In this document: positions 24,640-31,744 of the stretch, one piece after another | Layout of the letters: every line of letters starts with the position of its first letter | How positions within the stretch are numbered: the stretch's first letter is position 1 | NCBI GenBank assembly: GCA_049694275.1 | Contig: JBAVQS010000109.1 | Span: 1-34,533 of the forward strand | Length of the DNA stretch: 34,533 bases | Direction of reading: 5' to 3' | Origin: JBAVQS01 sp049694275 | GTDB taxonomy: Bacteria; Chloroflexota; Anaerolineae; UBA4142; SHND01 | Notes under the pieces: model-generated | What the model was told of the DNA's origin: nothing | Databases searched by the model: none | What the model saw: the letters and a program-made list of their open reading frames with translations, nothing else | Program-made: the position numbers and the translations under genes

Positions 24640-27009
24640 CTATACACTAATGCGTTCGCACTGTTTTAATGCGCGCACCAATTCCTCGACACGGATTGGT
24701 TTGCTAACAAAATCGTCCATCCCGGCAGCCAGGCATTGCTCGCGGTCCTCCGGCATCGCATTCGCCGTCATTGCGACAATGCGCGGGCGCACATTCGCGT
24801 TCTCTCCACGGCAAATCGCGCGAGTCGCCTCTAGCCCATCCATCTCTGGCATTTGCATATCCATCAAGACCACATCATACGGTTGGCGCTTGAGTGATTC
24901 GAGCACTTCCAGCCCATTGGCCGCCAGATCGGCCCGATAACCCATCCGCTGTAGCAGCCGCAGGGCCACCTTCTGGTTGACCGGATTATCCTCCGCCAGC
25001 AAAATCCGGAGCGGATGTACTTGCCCCATACAAGGATCAAACTGGGATTTGTCCTGACTCGGCGCCGGCGACTCGATACGCCCATAAAGCCCGGCGAGCA
25101 TGTTGTACAATTGCGAGGCTTTGACCGGCTTGACGAGAAAGGCTGCCAGATCCAACTGCGCGGGGCTCACCTCGTGCTGGCCCAGCGAACTCAACAGTGC
25201 AATCTGCAACGACCTGGAATCCCGGAACTTGCGCAGCTCTGTTGCCAGGGTCAAGCCATCCATATCCGGCATCTGGTAATCGAGCAGCGCCACATCAAAC
25301 GGGTCGCCCTGTTTGACCCATTCCAACGCCTGGAAAGGGGAAACCGTATCCCGCGGGGCCATGCCCCAGGCCTGCGTCTGCAGGAAGAGAATATGACAAT
25401 TGGTCTTGCTATCATCCACAATCAAGATTCGCTTACCCTTGAGCGAGGGATTCAGCGATTGCAGATGGGCATGCGCCGGCAAAGGCGGGGCCGTCGGGGC
25501 AACCAGGGTAAAATTAAAGGCGCTTCCCTTACCCGGCACACCTTCACTTGCCACCCACATCGTTCCTCCCATCAACTCACACAAGCGCTTGCTAATGGCA
25601 AGCCCCAACCCCGTCCCGCCAAACCGCCGCGTGGTCGATGTATCTACCTGACTGAATGACTGGAACAGCCGGTCTTGGCGTTCGAGCGGAATGCCAATCC
25701 CCGTGTCGCGAACGGAAAAGTGGAGACTTGCCGTTAGAGAAGGTTGGCCCGCAGACGAGCGGTCGGGCAATGAGCCTTCGTCAGTCGTCAGTCCTCCGTC
25801 ATTCGTCGTGACCGTCAGCACCACCTCGCCGCGCTCGGTAAACTTGACCGCATTACCAAGCAGGTTGACCAGAATCTGTCGCAACCGCGTGACATCGCCA
25901 ACAATGGCCGCCGGCACATTCTGATCCACCATACAGGCTAAATTGAGCTCCTTTTCGGCGGCGCGACCGGCTAACAATTCGACTGCACTCTCGACACATT
26001 CGCGGAGATCAAACGGCTGGCGCTCCAATTCCATTCGCCCGGCCTCAATCTTGGAAAAGTCGAGGATGTCGTTAATGATGGTCAGCAGCGCGTCGCCGCT
26101 CTGTCGAATCGTTTCGACAAACTCGTGCTGGTCCGTTGTGAGCGGGGTATCGAGCAGCAATCCCGTCATGCCGATGACAGCGTTCATGGGCGTGCGAATT
26201 TCGTGGCTCATGGTCGCCAGGAATGCGCTTTTGGCCCGGGTCGCCGTTTCGGCCGCGTCCTTCGCCTGTTGCAAGGCTACCTCTACCCGCTTACGCTCGG
26301 CAATCTCGCGCTCCATCTCGGCATTCGCCTGCGCCAACTGCGCAGTTCGGTGCGCCACCCTCTCTTCCAGCGTCTGGTTGGCCTGTTCCAACTCGGTCCG
26401 CGCCTGTCGCAGCTCGCCGGCCGCCTTGTGCGCATGGGCGAGGGTGTTCTCTTGAAAACGATGAAAGAGTACCAGCAGCACCAAGGTGGCGACCATGAGA
26501 AAGGTCGAATAGGTCTCTTCCGTAAACCAGGCGCTGAGCGTCAGCGGGTTATCCTGATAAATCAGCCAGCCGTTGAGCATCCCATGCGTGGCAAAATAAG
26601 CAAAGAGGATGTTCGTCGCGGTGCTGAGAACCGCCATGAAAATCCCCGAGCGCACGCTAATGAGGATCGTCGCCAAGATCGGCAGGACGAGCATGAATTC
26701 CTTGCCAACTCCGGCGAGGCCGCCGCGCCAGTAACTGGCGACGCCGAGACCGTAAACTACCAGCAAAAAACCCCAACCGCGCACCCGTAGATCACGCGGG
26801 CGTAAAATCCCCCAGGTCAAAAGAAAAAGTAAAAGCAGAATCGAGACGAACGTCGAGGCATCTTTGTGATTCTGCAGGTCGAGCACAACCATGACGAGGG
26901 CAGGCACACTGATTGCCGCTCCAACGACCAGCATCACATCCAATATCCGAGCGCGCCACTTTGCCAAAAGCCCCGTTGTCTCTGGCAAGTCCTGGAAAAG
27001 GGATTTCAT
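24640..27009 (-). CDS. Hybrid sensor histidine kinase with two receiver domains
   Basis: This is a 789-residue membrane kinase. About six transmembrane segments fill residues 25-185 (7TM-type or MASE-like sensor), followed by a coiled coil (190-258). The dimerisation/phosphoacceptor domain has His269 in MSHEIRTPMNAVIGM. The ATPase has Asn386 in NLLGNAVKFTE, DTGIGI and GGTGLGLAISKRL. Receiver 1 has Asp577 (ALLDYQMPDMDG) and receiver 2 has Asp717 (VLMDMQMPEMDG). There is no HPt domain and no DNA-binding output, so the partner regulator lies elsewhere. An odd 27-residue Thr/Ser/Asp/Gly-rich loop (about 401-428) interrupts the ATPase just before the DTGIGI motif. The gene is divergent from the MutS-like gene and upstream of, and co-directional with, the NRPS operon; a regulatory link to that operon is conjecture. 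Confidence 0.95.
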   Translation of the reverse strand: MKSLFQDLPETTGLLAKWRARILDVMLVVGAAISVPALVMVVLDLQNHKDASTFVSILLLLFLLTWGILRPRDLRVRGWGFLLVVYGLGVASYWRGGLAGVGKEFMLVLPILATILISVRSGIFMAVLSTATNILFAYFATHGMLNGWLIYQDNPLTLSAWFTEETYSTFLMVATLVLLVLFHRFQENTLAHAHKAAGELRQARTELEQANQTLEERVAHRTAQLAQANAEMEREIAERKRVEVALQQAKDAAETATRAKSAFLATMSHEIRTPMNAVIGMTGLLLDTPLTTDQHEFVETIRQSGDALLTIINDILDFSKIEAGRMELERQPFDLRECVESAVELLAGRAAEKELNLACMVDQNVPAAIVGDVTRLRQILVNLLGNAVKFTERGEVVLTVTTNDGGLTTDEGSLPDRSSAGQPSLTASLHFSVRDTGIGIPLERQDRLFQSFSQVDTSTTRRFGGTGLGLAISKRLCELMGGTMWVASEGVPGKGSAFNFTLVAPTAPPLPAHAHLQSLNPSLKGKRILIVDDSKTNCHILFLQTQAWGMAPRDTVSPFQALEWVKQGDPFDVALLDYQMPDMDGLTLATELRKFRDSRSLQIALLSSLGQHEVSPAQLDLAAFLVKPVKASQLYNMLAGLYGRIESPAPSQDKSQFDPCMGQVHPLRILLAEDNPVNQKVALRLLQRMGYRADLAANGLEVLESLKRQPYDVVLMDMQMPEMDGLEATRAICRGENANVRPRIVAMTANAMPEDREQCLAAGMDDFVSKPIRVEELVRALKQCERISV

Positions 27010-27038
27010 AAGACCCCCTACTGAATCACGACAAAGAC

Positions 27039-27047
27039 ATTATATCA
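27039..27047 (-). promoter_or_regulatory. Extended -10 promoter of the histidine kinase gene
   Basis: The minus strand reads TGATATAAT, a perfect extended -10 (TGnTATAAT). It lies about 30 nt before the kinase ATG at 27009, leaving a leader of about 22-24 nt with a G-rich ribosome site (AGGGGG). No good -35 is visible, as is usual for extended -10 promoters. Confidence 0.6.
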
Positions 27048-27066
27048 TCTTTAGAATTGACGCCCG

Positions 27067-27094
27067 TTGACATTTCCACCAATCTGTCTATAAA
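27067..27094 (+). promoter_or_regulatory. Sigma70-type promoter abutting the MutS-like start codon
   Basis: A perfect -35 TTGACA (27067-27072), a 16-nt spacer and a -10 TATAAA (27089-27094) sit exactly 6 nt before the ATG at 27101. The predicted transcription start falls on the ATG itself, so a leaderless mRNA is expected. The AAAGGAG overlapping the -10 would then not be transcribed. If another start further upstream is used, this AAAGGAG would act as a ribosome site, at very short spacing. Confidence 0.6.
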
Positions 27095-27100
27095 GGAGAC

Positions 27101-28951
27101 ATGTCCCTGAATTCATTACGCGCCGCCCGCCACCATCTTCTCGAATCGGCAATTCGCCGGCTGGACCGCCGCATCGCCGTCCTCCAGATCATCAGCGACC
27201 GTGTCTCCTGGGTCCGCGCCGCGATTGTTCTGATTGGCCTCCCCCTCGCCTATGTCGCCTTTACCGGGAACGCGCTGGCGGGGTGGGGAACGCTCGTTGC
27301 GACCCTGATTTTCTTTGGCGTCGCCGTCAGGTATCACCGGCGACTGGAGGGCTGGGTCGACACCTTTGAAATCGGGCGTGACCTGAAATCCGATCATCTG
27401 GCGCGCATGACTCTCGACTGGGAAAATATCCGTTCCCCTTCGCCCCTGGACCTCACCGGCAAACGCGCCCGCGCGCTCGACCTGGATCTGACCGGTCCGC
27501 GCTCCCTGCACCAATTGCTCGACACAACCGCCAGCCGGCGTGGCAGCCAACTCATCGCCGATTGGCTGGTCCCAGCCCAGCCCGATATCGCGGCGACCCT
27601 CCAGCGGCAGCAGATCGTGCGCGAGCTCACGCCGCTCACTCGCTTTCGAGACCGTTTTCACCTCACCTTTTATCGCGTCCTCCGCGAGCGGATGGAGGGA
27701 ACGGGGCTACTCGAATGGCTCAAAGAAGAATTTTCCGCTGCGCGCCTGCGCTGGGTCCTGCCACTCGCCCTCTTGTGGGTCATTCTGAATATTGCGCTCT
27801 TTATCCTGTATGCCCTGGCGAACTGGCCTGCCTACTGGGTCGTTTCCCTGATCGGCTATTTTGTACTGTACCTGGCGAATCAGAGCATCCTCAGCCCCGC
27901 CCTGGAAGCGATGACCCGGCTCGATGCGGAGCTCGACCGGCTGCACACAATTTTTCGCTATCTGGAAACCTACCCCTATTCAAACCAGCCCCAGCTGGCC
28001 CAATTGTGCGCGCCATTCCGAGAGCCGGGCCATCGCCCCTCGGCGCAAATCCGTCCCATCAAAATCGTGACGACCGCCGTCAGCCTGCGCTCGAATCCGC
28101 TCCTGGGAGTTCTGCTCAATCTTGTCTCGCCCTGGGATTTTATCCTGGCCGCGCTGGGCAACCATTACCGGGCACAGGTCGCGCAAGCACTCCCCGTATG
28201 GATCGACCTTTGCCAACAACTGGATGCCCTGATTGCGCTTGCCGATTTCGGCTATTTGAATCCCGAATACACTTTCCCTGAGCTCGTGTTGGACGCGCGG
28301 CCGGTCCTCGCGGCCTCAAGCCTGGGACACCCCCTCATCCCCTACCCCGCGCAGGTTCGCAATGACCTGACCCTCCAGGCGCCGGGTCATGTGGATATCA
28401 TCACGGGATCGAATATGGCGGGCAAGAGCACCTTTCTCAAAACGGTGGGGGTGAACCTTTGCCTGGCCCTCGCCGGTGCGCCGGTCGACGCCGCCTCATT
28501 TCGTGCAGTCCCCTTCCGGCTCTATACCTGCATTCGCATTACCGATTCGATCGTCGATGGGTTCTCGTATTTTTATGCCGAGGTCAAGTCTCTAAAGGGG
28601 CTGTTGAATACACTTCAAGCCCCCAATCCTCTGCCGCTACTCTATTTAATCGACGAAATTTTTCGAGGGACGAACAACCGCGAGCGCCTCATTGGAAGCC
28701 GCGCCTATATCCGGGCAATCGCAGGTAAGAATGGCTGTGGACTGCTAGCGACTCATGATCTGGAGCTTGCCAGGCTTGCCGAGGGCAACCCGCAAATTCA
28801 CAACGCTCACTTTCAAGACGAGGTCGTCGAGGGCAGGCTGGTTTTTGACTACAAGCTCAGGCCCGGTCCCAGTCCAACGACCAATGCGCTACGGATCATG
28901 CAAATGGAGGGCTTGCCGATCGAGCCGGAAGAGCTCACCGCCAGCCGGTAA
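27101..28951 (+). CDS. Membrane-associated MutS-like ATPase
   Basis: This 616-residue protein has a MutS-type C-terminal ATPase and no mismatch-recognition or connector domains. Walker A is TGSNMAGKSTFLKTVGVNL (about 434-452). The DSIVDGFSYFYAEVKSL segment corresponds to the MutS mid-ATPase motif. Walker B is YLIDEIFRGTNNRER (about 515-529), followed by LLATHDLELARLAE. Two hydrophobic regions (about 40-77 and 212-258) predict membrane segments, unlike true MutS. The SPLDLTGKRARALDLDLTG and RRGSQLIADWL segments resemble the MutS core/lever entry. Family members are annotated as MutS-related membrane proteins of unknown function, and classical mismatch repair should not be assumed. It starts a plus-strand group of DNA-maintenance genes and diverges from the histidine kinase. 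Confidence 0.85.
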   Translation: MSLNSLRAARHHLLESAIRRLDRRIAVLQIISDRVSWVRAAIVLIGLPLAYVAFTGNALAGWGTLVATLIFFGVAVRYHRRLEGWVDTFEIGRDLKSDHLARMTLDWENIRSPSPLDLTGKRARALDLDLTGPRSLHQLLDTTASRRGSQLIADWLVPAQPDIAATLQRQQIVRELTPLTRFRDRFHLTFYRVLRERMEGTGLLEWLKEEFSAARLRWVLPLALLWVILNIALFILYALANWPAYWVVSLIGYFVLYLANQSILSPALEAMTRLDAELDRLHTIFRYLETYPYSNQPQLAQLCAPFREPGHRPSAQIRPIKIVTTAVSLRSNPLLGVLLNLVSPWDFILAALGNHYRAQVAQALPVWIDLCQQLDALIALADFGYLNPEYTFPELVLDARPVLAASSLGHPLIPYPAQVRNDLTLQAPGHVDIITGSNMAGKSTFLKTVGVNLCLALAGAPVDAASFRAVPFRLYTCIRITDSIVDGFSYFYAEVKSLKGLLNTLQAPNPLPLLYLIDEIFRGTNNRERLIGSRAYIRAIAGKNGCGLLATHDLELARLAEGNPQIHNAHFQDEVVEGRLVFDYKLRPGPSPTTNALRIMQMEGLPIEPEELTASR

Positions 28952-29079
28952 CCAGCGAGCGGTCGTTTCCCGTAAATTCAGACCGGCGGTGATGGATTCG
29001 GGAGCTAATGCAATCGAGCGCGACACCGGCAAAGCGTCAGAATTCCGGGCGATGCGCCCTCCGCACAGAATAGAACATA

Positions 29080-29088
29080 TGTTATAAT
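29080..29088 (+). promoter_or_regulatory. Extended -10 promoter abutting the radical SAM start codon
   Basis: TGTTATAAT (a perfect TATAAT with an extended TG) ends exactly 6 nt before the ATG at 29095. The expected start of transcription is at the ATG, again predicting a leaderless mRNA. Only a weak GAGG lies in the 6-nt gap. Confidence 0.6.
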
Positions 29089-29094
29089 TGAGGC

Positions 29095-30312
29095 ATGGAA
29101 CTGGCGGAGAAACTGGACCTGCTGGGCACAGCGGCACAGGGAGATGTGGCGTGTAATAGCTGCGCCGCAAATCCGGGCGCGACGGTCGTCACCCATCGCG
29201 CCACACAGCCACTCCGTTTCGACGATTTGCACGCGGGGCGCGAGGGCCCCGAACAATACTCGCCGAGCAGGCGCGACCTGTCGCCCTGGCTCTCCAGGGT
29301 CATCCGGGCCGACGGCAAGGTTGTACCCATCGTCAAAACCTTGATGACGAGCGCGTGCGAAAAGGATTGTTTCTACTGCCCGACCCGCCGCGGTCGCAAT
29401 GGACTTCGCCGCGTGACCTTTAAACCGGAAGAGCTCGCTTTTGGGTTTCACCAGATTCAGCAAAAAGGCCTGGCGGAAGGGATTTTCCTGTCGAGCGGGG
29501 TTATCGGCGGCGGCACTCGCACGATGGAAAAGACCATCGCCGCGATCGACATCCTCCGCACCCGGTACCAGTTCCAGGGATATGTGCACCTCAAGCTAAT
29601 GCCCGGAGCTGAGCAGGCAGCGGTCGAACGGGCGCTGGGGCTTGCCGACCGCGTGTCGGTCAATCTGGAAGCGCCCAACTCGGAACGCCTGATGCGCCTC
29701 TCGTCGACCAAGCAGTTTACCGACGAACTGCTCGCGCCGCTCCGCCTTGCGCGTCGCTTGATCGACGCCAATCCAGAACACCGGCGCGTCTCGATGACGA
29801 CCCAGTTCGTGGTCGGCGCGGCGGGCGAGAGCGACCGGGAAATTCTGACGACCACCGCGCAGTTGTATAACGAGCTGCGGCTGGCACGCGTTTATTACAG
29901 TGCATTCCGCCCAATCGAGGATACGCCGTTGGAAAATCATCCGCCAACGCCGCCGATTCGGGAGCGCCGTCTGTACGAGACCGATTTTCTTTTGCGCCAG
30001 TACGGGTTTACCTACGATGATCTGGTTTTCGACCAGGCAGGGAATCTGCCGGTCCAGTTCGACCCCAAGATGACATGGGCGCTCGTGCACCCCGAGCGCT
30101 TTCCTCTGGAGCTAAACCGGGCGAGCCGCGAAGAACTGCTGCGCATCCCGGGCATTGGCCCCAAGAGCGCACAACGCATCATCCAATTGCGGCGCACGCA
30201 CAAGCTGGACGCGCTGGCGGAACTGGCGCGACTGGGTGCGGACGCGAAACGCGCGGCACCCTTTGTTCTCATGAATGGCAAGCAACCGGCTTTTCAATTG
30301 TCCCTGTTCTAA
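29095..30312 (+). CDS. Putative DNA modification/repair radical SAM protein with helix-hairpin-helix
   Basis: This 405-residue protein has the radical SAM cluster motif CEKDCFYC (Cys88, Cys92, Cys95) and a TIM-barrel core with SSGVIGGGTRTMEKTI and VSVNLEAPNSERL. A C-terminal helix-hairpin-helix (about 340-375: NRASREELLRIPGIGPKSAQRIIQL) suggests DNA binding. This order fits the family named 'putative DNA modification/repair radical SAM protein', which in many genomes is linked to a uracil-DNA-glycosylase-like partner. No such partner is visible here. Instead a 145-residue unknown protein starts 2 nt after the stop, so the two are probably co-translated. An additional Cys pair near the N-terminus (CNSC, 20-23) is present. 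The true substrate is unknown. Confidence 0.9.
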   Translation: MELAEKLDLLGTAAQGDVACNSCAANPGATVVTHRATQPLRFDDLHAGREGPEQYSPSRRDLSPWLSRVIRADGKVVPIVKTLMTSACEKDCFYCPTRRGRNGLRRVTFKPEELAFGFHQIQQKGLAEGIFLSSGVIGGGTRTMEKTIAAIDILRTRYQFQGYVHLKLMPGAEQAAVERALGLADRVSVNLEAPNSERLMRLSSTKQFTDELLAPLRLARRLIDANPEHRRVSMTTQFVVGAAGESDREILTTTAQLYNELRLARVYYSAFRPIEDTPLENHPPTPPIRERRLYETDFLLRQYGFTYDDLVFDQAGNLPVQFDPKMTWALVHPERFPLELNRASREELLRIPGIGPKSAQRIIQLRRTHKLDALAELARLGADAKRAAPFVLMNGKQPAFQLSLF

Positions 30313-30314
30313 AT

Positions 30315-30752
30315 ATGGCCAATCTATTGACACTCCCCAGCACATCCGTTCCCCCCGCTCTGAATGCGCGAGTGCTTTATGACCAGGCGCTCCTGGAAGA
30401 GACGGTCGCCTTTTGCCAACAAGAGCTGCCGCTCGTCGAAAAAGAGATACCGGCAAAATCGCAAAAGCGGCCCTCTGCGGAGGCGCCCACCTCTCCCCTT
30501 TATCAATATTATGCCCTGACCGCAATTCTGACCGACACGCTGGCGCAGCTTGAACGATGGAAGGCAGCCAAAGAAGTGCTGGGCCGCTATCGCGTCCACT
30601 TTCCGCAGGATCCATGGGGGTATACGGTCGGCGCGGAGGTGACGCGCCGCGATCCCCAGGTCAAGGACCCAGAGGCCGTGCAGGAGGCGATCGAGATGCT
30701 CGAGAGCGAGGCCCAGCGGCTTGAAGGCAAGGGCAAGAAAAAGGCCAGCTAG
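30315..30752 (+). CDS. Hypothetical 145-aa protein coupled to the radical SAM gene
   Basis: I do not recognise this family. It is a 145-residue, mostly helical, charged protein. The ALLEETVAFCQQELPLVEKEI and QYYALTAILTDTLAQLERWKAAKEVLGRY segments look like a pair of TPR-like helices, and the C-terminus is Lys-rich (GKGKKKAS). The frame is open further upstream. I chose ATG 30315 because it lies 2 nt after the radical SAM stop, and upstream residues in this frame look like a shadow of that gene. No clear Shine-Dalgarno precedes it, which fits coupling to the preceding gene. The operon arrangement suggests a helper of the radical SAM protein. Confidence 0.7.
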   Translation: MANLLTLPSTSVPPALNARVLYDQALLEETVAFCQQELPLVEKEIPAKSQKRPSAEAPTSPLYQYYALTAILTDTLAQLERWKAAKEVLGRYRVHFPQDPWGYTVGAEVTRRDPQVKDPEAVQEAIEMLESEAQRLEGKGKKKAS

Positions 30753-30790
30753 TCGAATCCTGCGATCGCCATTCGACCAGGCGACGCCTT

Positions 30791-30857
30791 GACTATCTGG
30801 CGAATCGGCTATCTGACCATCCGATAATCCGGCTATTCTATTTGACTATTCGGCTAT
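30791..30857 (+). repeat. Degenerate short tandem repeat upstream of the AlkZ-like gene
   Basis: The heptamer CGGCTAT occurs at 30806, 30830 and 30851, and GACTAT at 30791 and 30844, interleaved with related ATC/GACC-rich pieces such as CTGACCATCCGATAATCC. The block looks like an imperfect microsatellite-derived repeat and ends directly at a TGTTATATT promoter element. The rest of 30753-30888 holds no ORF or clear terminator. Confidence 0.5.
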
Positions 30858-30860
30858 CCG

Positions 30861-30869
30861 TGTTATATT
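30861..30869 (+). promoter_or_regulatory. Extended -10 of the AlkZ-related gene (putative)
   Basis: TGTTATATT matches an extended -10 with one mismatch (TATATT). The start of transcription would be at about 30876, giving a leader of about 13 nt with no Shine-Dalgarno before the ATG at 30889. Confidence 0.45.
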
Positions 30870-30888
30870 CCCCCTGTTTTCCGAGACA

Positions 30889-31710
30889 ATGAGCGTTATC
30901 CGTGAGATTGAACAGCGCCGGGTGTCCCTTTACCGTGTCACCGCTACCCGGCGGATTCGCACTCTGGCAGCGGCCGCGCGTTTCGTCGATCGGGTTGGCT
31001 TTTGCTGGCTGTTCGCCCCCTCTGCCGATGTCCCCGAGCTCCCCTCCCTCTTTGAAGCGGTCAAGGGCCGACGCGGCGTCCACATCGAGAACTGGGATCA
31101 AGATTCGGACAAGGTGTGGGGCTGGAAAAATGAGCTTGCCGCCATCAAGCGCGCTTATTATGGCAAGGCGCTAATAGGACGGCCCGCGTTCATCTCACTG
31201 GAACTGCTCCCTTATCTCCTGGCTTTACAGGGGCAGGACAATTTCGAGCGGCTGTATGCGAGCGGCGGCGTCAGCCATGATGCGAAAAAGATCTATGACA
31301 CGCTCGTACGCGGCGGCGCGATGCCGACCCTGACCCTGCGAGTGACGGCGGGCTTTTCTAGCAAAGAGGAGAGCAACCGCTATCACCGCGCCCTCGACGA
31401 ATTACAACGACATCTGCTGGTCATGCCCATCGGGGCAACAGCGCAGGGCAAGGCATGGCCGACCCAGATTTTCGAGTTGGTCGCGCGGTGGTATCCCGAC
31501 CAGGTCGCCCGGGCGAATCAGCTCGACCTGAGTGAGGCGCGGCGCACCCTCGTCACGCGGTACCTGCGCACCGTTTATGCAGCCAAGCCCCATGCGTTAG
31601 TCCGGCTGTTCGGTCTTGACCCGGCGCAGTTGAGCAAGCTACTGGAAGAACTGACCGCGGCGCGCCAGGCGCGCCGCGAGGGTGAATGGATCATCCGGAT
31701 GGGCCGCTGA
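30889..31710 (+). CDS. AlkZ/YcaQ-related winged-helix protein
   Basis: This 273-residue protein begins MSVIREIEQRRVSLYRVT and contains RIRTLAAAARFVDRVGFCWLF, HIENWDQDSDKVWGWKNELA and KRAYYGKALIGRPAFISL. I recognise this pattern from AlkZ-related proteins, relatives of the winged-helix DNA glycosylases that unhook interstrand crosslinks. The segment IYDTLVRGGAMPTLTLRV is in a winged-helix-like position. The glycosylase catalytic QxQ/QxD-type motif of AlkZ/YcaQ is not obvious to me, so activity should not be assumed. No Shine-Dalgarno was seen. Its position after the MutS-like and radical SAM/HhH genes supports a DNA repair or maintenance role. Confidence 0.7.
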   Translation: MSVIREIEQRRVSLYRVTATRRIRTLAAAARFVDRVGFCWLFAPSADVPELPSLFEAVKGRRGVHIENWDQDSDKVWGWKNELAAIKRAYYGKALIGRPAFISLELLPYLLALQGQDNFERLYASGGVSHDAKKIYDTLVRGGAMPTLTLRVTAGFSSKEESNRYHRALDELQRHLLVMPIGATAQGKAWPTQIFELVARWYPDQVARANQLDLSEARRTLVTRYLRTVYAAKPHALVRLFGLDPAQLSKLLEELTAARQARREGEWIIRMGR

Positions 31711-31744
31711 TTTTGCCTTGTCCTTTAGCCGACGATAAGAGGAA

